From Bryum argenteum (lineage: Eukaryota > Streptophyta > Bryopsida > Bryales > Bryaceae): a stretch of DNA of 64,000 nt. Made by a program: the position numbers and the translations under genes. This document shows, one piece after another, positions 9,514 through 20,267 of this stretch. The stretch covers positions 28,571,010 through 28,635,009 of the forward strand of contig CM073321.1 of assembly GCA_037043015.1 (NCBI GenBank), written 5' to 3'. Under the pieces are notes generated by a model, which saw only the letters and a list, made by a program, of their open reading frames with translations, had not been told where the DNA came from and searched no databases. Every line of letters begins with the position of its first letter. Position 1 is the stretch's first letter.

Positions 9514-11747
9514 TATCTAGGTCTAGTATTTCTAGTGTGATCCATCTGTCCCATCCTCTTCTTGTACTCCTTATCTGACATCTTCTTTATATCCTCGTGC
9601 TGGTTCAGCAGTGTAAGGTTCTCTTTTCGTTGACTCTGTAACCAAGTAGTCACTGGAAGGTAACGAGTATCGGGAAACTCGTTGATAAAGCACTGGTGAG
9701 GTCCTGATAAGAAATGGGTAATGGCCATGATCTCCAGTACACGTACCCATCTCGTACAGTGGTAGTGTAGCTTAGCCTGTATAATAAACTCCGGTCGGAC
9801 AACATCAAACTGGTTGACGTTGATCACGACCTTATGGGTCGCACACATCATCCTCAGGAAGCCACAAAATACTGCTGCTCTGAAGCAGACTGGGTCTGTG
9901 TGAGCAATATGTTCCTCAAAGAATGCTCCATAAGCTGCTGCACAAGCCTCATGAGTATGAAAGGATGTTGGAATCTTCGGCCAGTTATACTCCACCGAGT
10001 CAATAGTGGCGTCTGGTCTCCACTTGTGTCTCCTATCACAGGGACAAAAGTGACCATTGGTCACTACTGCAGGTGGTGGGTCTACCCTCCAATCACTCGA
10101 AATCCTGGAATACATCCTGTCATATGGCTCCATCTCCATCACTGATAATCCATAATCCTCCACTAACCACTCCAGAGCCTTCCAAGAAGGTACATGTTTC
10201 TCTACCACCATGTCCTCAAACATGTTAGTATACTGTCCTAGGAATCTGCAAGTGAGTGGAGATCCTTGGACCGGTACCTTCGTGCACATCCAGACAGGTG
10301 GCCTGTAGGTCGGTCCAGGCAGTCTGAATATAGACATCTCTCTCGTATCATGATGTGTAATAGTCTTCTCCCTCGCATATGAATCCAGACTTGTACACAG
10401 TCGTACAAAAGCCTGGTGCATCTGATATAGATAATGACTCACAGTCATTTCTCCACGCCGAGCAATTGCCTCCCGCTCCATCACAGCCGCTATAAGGGAC
10501 TGAGGGCGAGTCCTCCTACTAGGTATGCTCGTCACCTGCTCTTGTAACTCTGTAAGTCCGGCCTTCCACTTCTCTCGAGTCAACTGGGAACAATATATCT
10601 CGGGATCAATGTGCTCTCGATGATCTGTAATAACTACTCGCCTCTGAAGCTGGGCACCTGAATCCTCTGCTCTCCGATGGTCAAGCTCCTTCTCTAACTC
10701 CACATCGTAAAGTAAGGCTCTGACTCCCAGATCTCCAATAGGGTAGAATAACGGCGACCAATCTGTCAATACTAGATCACCTCGTACCAGCATGTCACAA
10801 ATCAGGTTTTGCATATTTGCAAAACCATCTGCTGTCTTCCATGTCTCATCAAACTGCTCAGCTGATATCACCTGTCCTCGTGTGAAGGTAAATATACTCA
10901 AGAAACTGTCTCTGTGAAGCTCATAAGCTCTAAATAATGAGAATGTCAGAGCTGAATCACAATGGTGCTGCCACATACAGTGTCGTAGACCAGTAATAGT
11001 GGTCTCAGCGGTCTCCAACCTCTCGTGTAGCTCGTCGTTGGAACTCACCAACAGACGTACACTCTCCTCCAATCTCTGAATGGTCTCACTGCTGGCAGGA
11101 ATCTCAGCAGACCTCGAAGTCATCAATGAACTCAACTGTGCCTGAGTCTGACTCAGCTCACTCCGCAATGATTCAATCTCTGCCTCCAGCTTCTCCCTCT
11201 GTGTGCACATAGAAGCAAGGGCCTCCTTGGTCTTCTTACTCTCAGCCACGAAGTCTCTATGCCTCTGATGTAAAGTATGGAATTCTTTGGTCTTTGACAC
11301 CAAAGAATTTGACATCTCCCAAGATAATTTGACAGCCTCTAATCTGGCAGTCTCCAACTCTCTGGCTCGTACCTCCCAAGCAATCTCTTTGGTCTTGTAC
11401 GCATCAATCTCCAGTCTCATAGATCTCTGCATCTCTCTGTACTCCGAAATCTGTCGTAATAACTCAACATGAGACGGGTCCATATGTGACCTCGGTATAG
11501 ATCCTCCGCTAGCTGGTGTAACTGAAATAGGCACTGTACTCTCCTGCTGACTCGGTATGGATGCAGGAATAGATGAACTATCTCTCGGTGATGTCATGAA
11601 TACTGGCTGCCTCACTGCCAAGGGCTCAACTGCAATATATGTCGGAGCTCGAGCACAAATCATCGATAAAATCGGGGCTGAAACCAGAGTAATGGGGTTA
11701 CGTTTCTTCTTCGCCGCTAACTCCCGAAGAAGAAAATCGTAAATCAA
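9507..11747 (-). CDS. Element-encoded coiled-coil protein, 746 residues, function unknown
   Basis: One uninterrupted frame fills the element. An N-terminal Ser/Pro-rich stretch (about residues 30-90) leads into a long coiled coil (about 95-255, with heptads such as REKLEAEIESLRSELSQTQ). A globular C-terminal half follows, with several Trp, Cys and His residues (segments such as HFCPCDRRHKWRPD near residue 560). No RT, integrase or protease signature is visible. The frame is also open upstream of 11747 into the terminal repeat without an ATG; the first in-frame ATG is at 11663 (residue 29). So the start may be that ATG, or translation may enter from further upstream. A structural Gag-like role is inferred from position alone. 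The lack of stops over 2.2 kb argues for recent activity. Confidence 0.65.
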   Translation of the reverse strand: MIYDFLLRELAAKKKRNPITLVSAPILSMICARAPTYIAVEPLAVRQPVFMTSPRDSSSIPASIPSQQESTVPISVTPASGGSIPRSHMDPSHVELLRQISEYREMQRSMRLEIDAYKTKEIAWEVRARELETARLEAVKLSWEMSNSLVSKTKEFHTLHQRHRDFVAESKKTKEALASMCTQREKLEAEIESLRSELSQTQAQLSSLMTSRSAEIPASSETIQRLEESVRLLVSSNDELHERLETAETTITGLRHCMWQHHCDSALTFSLFRAYELHRDSFLSIFTFTRGQVISAEQFDETWKTADGFANMQNLICDMLVRGDLVLTDWSPLFYPIGDLGVRALLYDVELEKELDHRRAEDSGAQLQRRVVITDHREHIDPEIYCSQLTREKWKAGLTELQEQVTSIPSRRTRPQSLIAAVMEREAIARRGEMTVSHYLYQMHQAFVRLCTSLDSYAREKTITHHDTREMSIFRLPGPTYRPPVWMCTKVPVQGSPLTCRFLGQYTNMFEDMVVEKHVPSWKALEWLVEDYGLSVMEMEPYDRMYSRISSDWRVDPPPAVVTNGHFCPCDRRHKWRPDATIDSVEYNWPKIPTSFHTHEACAAAYGAFFEEHIAHTDPVCFRAAVFCGFLRMMCATHKVVINVNQFDVVRPEFIIQAKLHYHCTRWVRVLEIMAITHFLSGPHQCFINEFPDTRYLPVTTWLQSQRKENLTLLNQHEDIKKMSDKEYKKRMGQMDHTRNTRPRYY

Positions 11748-11858
11748 TCCAGACCAATCGTAACGCTCGCCACCCCAGGCTGCCCATCCAACATGTATAA
11801 CCTCGTCGGTAGCGATGTGTGTCTGAGATGCACAGAAAATCCTCTGGTTTAGATAGGT

Positions 11859-12024
11859 TATAATTACTTTTACTAATTTCTATCAGCTTACCTTTATTGA
11901 AAGCTTTCTATTTTTTTAGCTTTTTAAGTAACTTTTTGATACTTTTTCGCATCTATAATATTATATCTATTTAAAAAGTAAAAAGTTTTTAAAGTAGTCC
12001 TAAACTTATAAAAAATGAGTACTA
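11859..12024 (-). repeat. Upstream terminal repeat of the compact element
   Basis: Direct copy of 9308-9473, 5' with respect to the encoded protein. The sequence just inside it on the minus strand (ACCTATCTAAACCAGAGG) is not an obvious complement of initiator-Met tRNA, so the primer is unknown. Confidence 0.75.
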
Positions 12025-12272
12025 CAATGGAGCCTCCACTTCGATGGTTTATAGTAATATCACTTTTAGCTCTTATTTTCCTCGTCGGCTACTATGGTTC
12101 AAAAATTACTCGTGCTTCGAAGCAACAGCGTACATGACTTAGTCTTGCTCTTTGCATGCCTTCTTCGCGCCTTGTATTTTTGTCGCGAATGGCGACTATT
12201 CGAGTAGATGTTGGGCAAGCCCCTTTACGTGTACTACCGCAATCTGATGGTTGCATTGTTGTGACTGCTTGA

Positions 12273-15200
12273 ATGTTGTCTGCAAAGTTCAATTTGGGAT
12301 TAGATTCGATTGTCCTAGAGGAAGAAGTCATAGATGATGTTGGCAAGTTGTCTTACAGTGTGCACATGGAGCTCTTTGTCGAGATAGATGTATTTAGGAT
12401 ATTACAATCGTCGCAGTATCGTGTTCAGGGTGTTGTCATCCAATCTCATTCGGTAGTTGCAACGTCCGTGTCGGAGTGTGAGATCGTCCGGTCATGTGCA
12501 ACGATGACTCCTATTATCAAGCTAGATGATAGTGATGTTGAGTCTACGAGGGAGACCGATGTATCAGCTTCCGAGGATTCTTAGCTATTGGAGACTAATC
12601 GGACTACGTCGGTAACACCGTCTCCTTCTGAGTCCGAGAGTTTAACCAGAAAGCCTCCGCGTCCACCATCCAACACAAATTCTGTGAGTGCCGTCACATG
12701 CATTCGGAATCTGAAGTTCAGGAAGGGGGCCAAGAGCAAACTCAGTAGGTTAGATCTAAGTATGTTTCGGTACTCATTTGTTCAGTTCTTGCCGGCCCAG
12801 TGTGACGGCAATGTAATTTTCGAGTTTCTGCCTCCACCTGTGGACACCAAGACAAACTCTGCAAAGATACTATCCGCGATGGACAAGCAATACGACGGTC
12901 ACACATCGTGCCATTTGCAGACTTGTAACATTCAAAATGACCATGGTCTTACATTCCGCACAGCTTCTTGTGCTGGTCAATTGCGATGTGAGAATCCAGA
13001 GTGCGGATTTCTTTGCAGGCCGGGGCGGGCGGACGAGATTAATGAGAAGTTGTGGGATGGCTTTGCAAAGAAGCCGTTCCTAGGGAGATGCACAGACTCT
13101 GAGCTGACACTGATGTGCGCTATATGCAAGGCACCACCGACTTGTATTCTGCAATGCTCTGCTTTCATGTATTATGTCACAGGTGATACAAATATAACCA
13201 GAGCATGTATCCACGTTGGATACCACACTCACCCGGTACGACAAGGTACTTGTAGGAAGTCCTTAGAGCTCCGCGACCAATTGTTAAAGGGTACGCTTGA
13301 AAGATCACCGAAGGCCTCACCCTTTGCAATTGCACTATTTGCAAGCTCTGAGTTCCTTGGGGATTACCTATTGAAGAAGGATGGCGAGTCTCAGTCATTT
13401 TTAACAGAATCTGAAATGCAGAATGTTCTGTTCAAGTTCGAGAGCTTCACAAGTCTCACAATTTGATACAATGTGTCTCACTTCAAAAGGATGGGAAAGA
13501 AGGGCATAATCGATGGAGTGTGCAAATTGAGAGGCACCTCTCGGTGGCCCTATGTGCAAGAGAACAGAATTCCTGGCCATGGTAGGAAGATGGACAAGAT
13601 GTTTGTCTTCAAAATGTCGGAGATTGGATCGGGATTTGGCGTTGATCTCATTAAGAAAATGCAACCTGGAGGGGATCTAGAATACGCATGGGTGATGTTC
13701 GATCACGTCAAGCGCATCAAACGGTACGCAACTTCTGTCTGGCACGTTTACGACTCAGCGTATCGCAAGGTGATGAAGATTGCAATTTGCGACATGATGT
13801 CCAAAACCCAAGATGCACAATCATACCTGTAGAGAGGGATCAATGCCGTCATGGCTGAGCACGGGGTTCACAACATCAATTTTGGGAGATTCATGGTTGA
13901 CAGCGCGCAGGCTAACTGGACTGTTGTCCGAGAGATCTACGGTTCAGGTGATAAATCCGTTCCAATGCCAAATAAGGAACGCTCATGTCTACTACATTGG
14001 ACTACTTGCATGCCGAGAGCAACAAACCCTTACATTAAGCCTGAACTTCGAGACGAGCACAAGCGAATCTGCACCCAGTACAAGGACGCGCGCACAGCTG
14101 ATGAAGCGGAATCTCGATGCATGGCGATCCGATCATGGTGGTCTACGAGTGGAGCAGCAAGTGACTGTGACATCCGTGCGCTCGACAACTGGTTGGCATG
14201 GTGGCACTTTTGATATTGGCAGTGGGGCGGATACATGAACATGGTACGATCTATCGCGATTCATCATTTAATTATGAATATTCAGTCATTTCATACATCA
14301 CTGAGAAATATGGTCCTAGGTTTGTTGTTCAGTTATCCCAAATTAACGACTTCGATTTGATGATGCAGGATCTCACGGTGGATCCAAGGGCGGAGATGCC
14401 GATGTGCAATTTGTCAGAGACTGTACATGCCTCACGGAGCAAGCAATCTGGCAAAGCGTGTGATAACATTTTTGAGGTTTCTATTGAAGACAATTGTCGT
14501 GCCTTTGCTCAATGCACCTGATAGAATGCTTACGACAAAGGTCGAGGATCAGGTACTGGTCCCACCAAAGAGGAGGTGCGCTTCGGCTACTACGACTGGT
14601 AATTTGAAGTCAATATATCGGGCAATGGACCTCATCCTCGGGGCAAGGGAATTTCTCAGTGGAGCAACATCGTTCGGAGGAGAAGATATTTTCGGATCCA
14701 CGAAGCGGAGGCTCCATGCCGAACTAGGCTGCGACGACGACTCTCACCGGTTCGACAAGGTCAACTTTTCGCAACCAAAGACAATGAAAACCCGGCATCA
14801 AGGTTTGCCTTCTACTCCAATTCGCCTTAAGGATAATGGTGACGACAACGATGATGTAATGTAGTAGTGGAGACAATACCTGTTCGATCACAACCGGTGC
14901 AGCACGTCACAAAGGTTTTGGAAGAGGACTGCTCACCAAAGATGTCGCACATTTGCTGCATGCCCTTAGTGTGTTCGTGGATATGTACCGCCATAATTCC
15001 CGACTCCAACCGAAAGTGCAATCATGGGCTTCAAAGTGGTGATCATGCTCCAGCATACCACGACGTGAAGCATGTGTGCTCTAAAAGCAAGAATCATCAA
15101 CAGTTCTTCTATTTCTGTGCAAACAATGCCGCAGGGTGTGTAGCGGGGAAGCGGCGGAAGTGGTTCCCTAATTCGCCTAAGGTTCCACGTATTTGCCTGG

Positions 15201-15796
15201 TGTTAAAGAGAACTAACCTCACGACGCAGGAGATTTTGACTTTGGAGGAGGCACGATTCCAGCTGCAACAGAGACCACCTATGCCGAGCGAGAGGCAGTT
15301 TGGAGACGACATGGCAATTGCAGCCAGTATTGCAAGTATTTCGGCATTAAAAAAACCCGTCAAGTTCCTCAACATATGAAGCTCTCGTCCTTGTCGTTAC
15401 AACGCTACAAAGAGGGTGGCAACTAAGCAATTAAATAAGTGAGAATTGGCAATGCTACTCGATGTCCAGCTAACTCGGATTATGTTGGTGCCGAGCCCGG
15501 GACTCGGGGCCGTCGTCGATTTCATTTCCAAGAAGGGTCCTGAACAGGATGCTCAGAAATACAAGGTCAGCATTAGTACATTTCCTGAGTGTACTTGTCC
15601 TAGTTTTACAAGCATGTACGTCAAGTTCAAGTCGCGTGGATCCTATGCTAATTACAAGCACCTGTACTACATTTACCGTGTGGTTTGTGGTCTTTATAGA
15701 GAGAGTGATCAATTTGTCCATGCTCCAACTCTTAGCTTCAACGAGATCAAGCGACTTCTCCTAGGTGGAATTATCCAATGTATTCCACGCACTTGA
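12273..15796 (+). pseudogene. Mutator-like (MULE) transposase gene, copy 1, inactive
   Basis: The parts run in MULE order. First comes a Ser/acidic leader, then a Cys/His cluster (about 12880-13180, motifs CHLQTC, CENPEC, CAIC and HVGYHTHP). A DDE-type core follows (about 13600-14215, with HVYDSAY and FMVDSAQAN), then a WQWGGY segment, a second Cys-rich part (about 15050-15150) and a SWIM finger (about 15590-15665, CTCPSF). From 12273 to 14213 a single frame is broken by four stops: TAG 12582, TGA 13464, TAG 13830 and TGA 14211. A probable intron runs 14244-14368, at the same site as in the second copy at 54-58 kb. Later parts are in shifted frames. MULE transposases cut and paste DNA through a DDE nuclease; this copy cannot make an intact one. 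Terminal inverted repeats were not found. Confidence 0.75.
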
Positions 15797-15927
15797 TGTT
15801 CTTCTAGAGATTACGTACGACAATGTAGAGAGCTTTTAGTTGATATTGTGATTTAAACAACATCCCTCATTAAATGTAAAATGTTGCACCTGTTTTGATA
15901 TCGAGTCACTTTATACTACTTTATACT

Positions 15928-15929
<2 letters not shown>

Positions 15930-15983
<54 letters not shown>
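15930..15983. repeat. (TA)n microsatellite
   Basis: About 27 uninterrupted AT dinucleotides just downstream of the Mutator-like pseudogene. Length is likely to vary between individuals. Confidence 0.95.
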
Positions 15984-15985
<2 letters not shown>

Positions 15986-16082
15986 AGCCATACTATTTTA
16001 TGTCGACTAACATACTTCACACATCTACATTCACATACAAATTGTACTCACTAACGGATACTGTTATCTTCAATACATTCGT

Positions 16083-16361
16083 CTACGGCATCTCCCGAAT
16101 GGATGGTGATAGTAGAAGGTCGTAGCTCTTTGCTGTGTCACGGAACTCTTCCCATGTCTTGGTCAATTCGGAGTACGTGGTGTTGTCACAACTGAGGCAC
16201 TCTCAAATCTCTGCAAAGCGTTGGATCATTAGTATGTACTCGTCACCTTTGTTGTCCGATACACAAGCTGTACACCACACCTTCGGGCACGTTCCAGAGC
16301 TGATCATATTGTAGTGATGGTCGAAGCACCAACTGCAGTACTCTTCCGTCCCAGCCTTATT
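16083..16361 (-). pseudogene. Cys/His-rich zinc-finger-like exon fragment
   Basis: The minus strand reads as one frame with a single internal TGA (16205-16203). It contains CSWC, HH, CPKVWCTACV and, after the stop, ECLSCD, followed by a charged helix ending SIREMP. The Cys spacing (CxxC .. HH .. CxxxxCxxC .. CxxC) looks like a cross-braced zinc domain of the RING/PHD/ADD type, though I cannot choose among them. It lies antisense and immediately downstream of the Mutator-like pseudogene, so it may be a host exon carried by that element. The domain reading is inference from Cys spacing. Confidence 0.4.
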
Positions 16362-16439
16362 CTACTGAACACAAGTGGAACACGAATTAGACTTGTTGTG
16401 AGCATTCATTCACTAGAGGAGAACAGTGATTTGTCTAGT

Positions 16440-17215
16440 GTTATTTAGCGTCAAAAGTAACGTTTATCCAGACTAGTCAAAATTAGTATGGGTAACTTGA
16501 CCACAGTGACTTTGTGCATGTTAAACGGTTTAACATGCTTCTGTCACTATGACTATGGTTTAACAACGAGTGTCATAGTAACACTCATAAATTTTGGAAG
16601 AACGGAACCGCGTTAAAAACAACACAACCACGTCAACGTTGACATGTACTCCCCTGGGGGGTCACTTTAGCACTTCCTTCATTACCCTCTAGTAATATTT
16701 ACGTGATTAAATATACCTATGATCCACATCAGCACATTTCTTTTAATATACATGACGTTTAAAGTGACATGGACGACGTTCAGTGTGTTACTTTTGACAT
16801 ATTCATAACTCCTACGTGGAATGCCTAGGTGACGTGGAAAGCTTATGAGGAGGATAGGGGTGACTAGGACAAGTTGGTGTTTGGTCCCACGTGAATGTCA
16901 ATAGTGACGCTGGCGTTTAATTTGACGCACAATTGTGTCAACGTGTGTTTAAGGAAATGTAATGACACAGCTCACGTGACAAGTGCATTTATGGTAGGGT
17001 GATGTGGCTGTTAAAGTTTGACTTGGTCAATAATCCCAGAGTGTCAATGGTGACATAAATGTCAAAAGTAACCTAGGACTTTTTAAACTGTGCATGAGGG
17101 TTAGGCGGCGGCTAAGGTTTGACTTGCGTCAAAAATGACGCGCGTGTCTAAAAAGACATAAACCTCAATTCCGTTAAAATGGCGTTATTCCGCTAAAATG
17201 GCACGATTTTGGGGT
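16440..17215. repeat. Cluster of GTCA/TGAC inverted motifs
   Basis: There is no gene here. Short inverted repeats of GTCA-type cores are unusually dense. Examples are TGTCA-ATGG-TGACA at 17042-17055, GCGTCA-AAAA-TGACGC at 17126-17141, and GTCAACGTTGAC near 16635. A 23-base palindrome with 11-bp arms lies at 16516-16538 (arm GCATGTTAAAC). The right end (17162-17205) carries CGCTAAAATGGCACG and a 22-bp stretch found inverted at 48864-48885. Confidence 0.6.
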
Positions 17216-17413
17216 GAGAAAATGAGAAAAACATGAAGAAATATATGTGATATGGGGACGTTTTGGGGATAATATAGAAAAAGGGAGTCAATTTGGCAGA
17301 ATTGTCAAGCAGAAACCAAAAAACTAATCAAGAATTTGGCCAAAAAGACCAAGATTTACATAGTTCATGAGGAAAGCATCGGAAAGTTTGTGCGGTATGC
17401 ACTAATTGTCAAA

Positions 17414-17920
17414 CACATTATTGAGAATCATCACCAGTGTATTGAACTGCAGTCTGAAAACAATACTCTGAATTGGAATTTTCAAGTCTTGTTTCCTAAT
17501 ATAAGTGGTACTACATCTCCCTCCTCTATCCTATAATAGTACCCTCCATTAGAATTGATGAACCCAACAATTTCAAGTCTTGTTTCCAACACATTCTTGA
17601 GAATCACTTCATGAGCAGTGTTTCCGAACCGCAGTCCTGAAACATGACTACACGGTACAGGAACTTTTAAGATTTATTTCCTAATATAAGTGCTATTACA
17701 CCTCCCTCCTCTATCCTATAATAGCACCCTCCATTAGAGTTCATGAACCCGACAATGTATAAATTAAAGAAGAATATAACAAAGATAAGGTGAATTTCGA
17801 CACATTCTTGAGAATCACTACATCACCCGCGTTTCCGAACTGCAGTCCTGAAACATGATTACACGATACTAGAACTTTCAAGTTTTTTCCTAATATAAGT
17901 AGGCTGAAGTCATCGTGTCT
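17414..17920. repeat. Three diverged tandem units of about 175-210 bp
   Basis: Units start at about 17414, 17590 and 17801 with CACATT(A/C)TTGAGAATCA. They share CTGCAGTC(C)TGAAA, CCTAATATAAGT and CTCCCTCCTCTATCCTAT. Open frames over them are short and unrelated to known families. Confidence 0.7.
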
Positions 17921-18407
17921 ATATCTTTTTTTTAACCAGATGTTGCGCAACAGAAAACACGAGTGTACCGAATCATCTAACATGCTGAGTCCCAAGACGC
18001 ACAACAAGAAGCCCTTCAAAGCTTCCATATTCAAATATTCAGCATATATCAAGTCACTACACATCAGTCACCCAATCATCTTTTGCATCCATGATATCTA
18101 AGGAACCCCAAGCTAATCCATCAAGAGCTAAGAGAAAGGATACAACGATTATTTTAATCAATATCGAGAGAACGTGCGTGGAGTGTAACCTGATTTGACT
18201 AAGTAAAGTAATAAGCATGAACTGATAATCATCACCTTGTGGTCACCACGGGACGGAGCTGACGGGCTACACGAGGTTTGTTTTACTCACTTTGTTATGT
18301 TCCATTGCAGCACATGTAAGTTCTACTGGAGCTTTTGTTCCGAATATGACTTTGTCCTTTCATATGTTCTTTGACAGCACCGAAGCTATCCGTATGGCGC
18401 AAGGTGA

Positions 18408-18704
18408 GATTGCACTACAGAGTATGGAGTCGGTTCCTTGTTTCCTCGTTTGAATGTGGACATCTCGAAGTATCTGTCTTCAAAAGAATCAACAACAAGG
18501 AGAGCAGATGTGAAGTGGAGATGTTCGGATTTTGTGCTGAATATGCTGGAAGAAGGAATTCCCACGGATATCACAATCTATGCACGGGGTGGTTCTACGG
18601 AAGCACACGGGAATGTGTTGAGTTGCGTTTGTCTCGTTTTGTACACTACCAACGAAGCCGACGTCCAAGTGCCGCAGTTAAGTGGTGCCATCGATCAACA
18701 TTAA
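18408..18704 (+). pseudogene. BTB/POZ protein fragment, At1g21780-like
   Basis: The frame contains DVKWRCSDFVLNMLEEGIPT, then DITIYARGGSTEAHGNVLS. This follows the pattern of plant BTB/POZ proteins of the At1g21780 type, where LxxMLEE-I-TDv-I---GG---AH-avL leads into the BTB fold. BTB proteins of this kind are adaptors for CUL3 ubiquitin ligases. The canonical AHRAVLA(S)SPVF motif is degraded, the frame ends after about 40 residues of the BTB part, and nothing downstream continues it. A possible acceptor (TTTGACAG) lies upstream near 18380. I read it as a decayed exon; the family call is moderately sure. Confidence 0.5.
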
Positions 18705-18727
18705 TATGTGAGCTTTATGTGGCAATG

Positions 18728-18795
18728 AGAGTCTTTAAAGTGGAGAGTAGACTTGGGTTTGTAATTCTTCTAGCTCTGGCCAGGAAATTCAACCT
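18728..18795 (+). repeat. Copy of the exon start found at 20245
   Basis: AGAGTCTTTAAAGTGGAGAG and the following 45 bases match 20245-20310 with scattered changes. Both encode R-x-F-x-VESRL-x-x-V-x-L-x-ALA. This is a partial local duplication. Confidence 0.55.
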
Positions 18796-18799
18796 TTGG

Positions 18800-20170
18800 C
18801 GTTGTTGGCATCAGTATACGACTTCCTGACAGTGCCGAGCATTTACATTGCAAAGTTAAGTCAGTAGCAGTGAAACTTGTTACAACTATAAACTTGGAAA
18901 TTACGACAAAGTTATCTGGGTACTTGTCTTTCTTGAGCAGATGAAGACCAACAGCAAGCAACTTATTTGCTTTAGAGCGAGAAGTAAGTACTTTCGGACC
19001 GACAGTTGATCTACAAGGAGGTTTTATGTTTGGAACTTTAGTTCATACCGAACTTGAACGCATTAATCAAATCAAGTCATAGTTTTTCATCTCGAGGCCG
19101 AGGTTGTAAATATCTTGTGTTTTAGAAATTCAACTTAACTAGTGTTGTTTGTGATTATAAGAAACTAAGGGCGTTTGTGGGAGCGGAGATGTGGAGGCAT
19201 CTGCAATTATGATTCTGCAATACAGTTTGTTTGCATGCTTTGAAGAGAGGTTGTTAACCAAAATTTGAAAGACATTTGTTTGTTTCATTGATAAATCTGA
19301 CTGTGATGGCATTCTGGATGGAGATCCGAATGTGGTTTGGTTCCCAAACCTGCTTAGTACTAGCTCTAAATTTTATCACCGCGACCGAGATATTGCAAAG
19401 AGAGCCCGGATTGAAGCAGTAACGAGTGTGATGACTGGAATGTCGATACGCAACTCTAAGATATTCACCTTATTTTTATTTGTTATCGGAGCTAAGGAAA
19501 TATGATGTTATTGAGCTTGTCAACGTATGCTTGGCAGTTCTTTAGATTGACATACAGATTTTTCAGCTTTTGAACGACAGTCGAGAACCATAAAAGTCAG
19601 CGAGGTTGAATCTACGAGGGCGTGCTAGATTAGGGTCGCCATGGACCAAGACAGGGAACTCCTAAACGACAATGGAGAACCATGATGCTCATAAAGTACG
19701 AGTCACGACGGCGTTTTAGTTGAGGGTCGGCACAGGAGCACGCAAAAGAAGATGTGAACGGCCGCTCAAAAAATTTGAATGTCGAGAGTCGGGTATTAGG
19801 CGGAACAGAAGCGAGATACAAGCAGAGAAGAGCAGAAATGAGACCAATAGGCGAAGAATTCCACGCCTCGTGTGCGACCAAATTTATTAAAAATCATCAA
19901 GTCCAACTTGCTAGTAGCTCGAGATTTTAAGAGAATGTGATACAAGCAAGTTAGGGGAGAAATAAAACATCTTCTTCTCCTTCACCACAACTCCATCCCA
20001 ATAACTATAAGACTCAGGTCTGTAAAACTTGTCTGCCTTAAGTTGTTCCATCTCCACTGCCTGTAAATCTGGAAAGTCTTTAATTGTTTACAGATTAGCG
20101 TCCGTAACCATGTGATGTTGAGTTGATCCAAGGCAATGATCATAACACTAAGCTTAAAGAGCAATTTCGA
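18800..20170. other. Intergenic, no supported gene
   Basis: Moderately AT-rich sequence with only short, unrelated open frames on both strands. A coding-like patch (18780-18860, peptide LALLASVYDFLTVPSIYIAK) has no recognisable family and ends in stops. Confidence 0.4.
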
Positions 20171-20175
20171 GTATT

Positions 20176-20267
20176 TACTGGTTTTGAGGATTTTTTAAGT
20201 TAATGAGAGACTTTGAAGTGGTACTGGTTTTGAGGATTTTTTAAGTTAATGAGAGACTTTGAAGTAG
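20176..20267. repeat. 46-bp perfect tandem duplication
   Basis: TACTGGTTTTGAGGATTTTT and the next 26 bases occur at 20176-20221 and again at 20222-20267, differing only at the last bases. The near-identity points to a recent duplication. It forms the upstream edge of the pseudogene that follows. Confidence 0.9.

Larger units (their letters stand above)
9304..12028 (-). mobile_element. Compact non-autonomous LTR-type element (terminal repeats plus one large frame)
   Basis: Two direct repeats of about 166 bp (9308-9473 and 11859-12024) flank a single long minus-strand frame. They are nearly identical, differing at a few positions such as AAAATAAT versus AAACTTAT. CAAT occurs immediately outside both ends (9304-9307 and 12025-12028), a possible 4-bp target duplication. 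On the minus strand a purine tract, TAGTAGGGGGC, directly precedes the downstream repeat, as a polypurine tract should. No protease, integrase, reverse transcriptase or RNase H is encoded, so mobility would need another element. The layout fits the TR-GAG class (terminal repeats plus a Gag-like protein), although the protein is not recognisably Gag. Confidence 0.7.

Noticed and set aside
19630-19881. 83-codon minus-strand frame
   Set aside because: No family signal, no splice or start context; composition as in neighbouring non-coding DNA.
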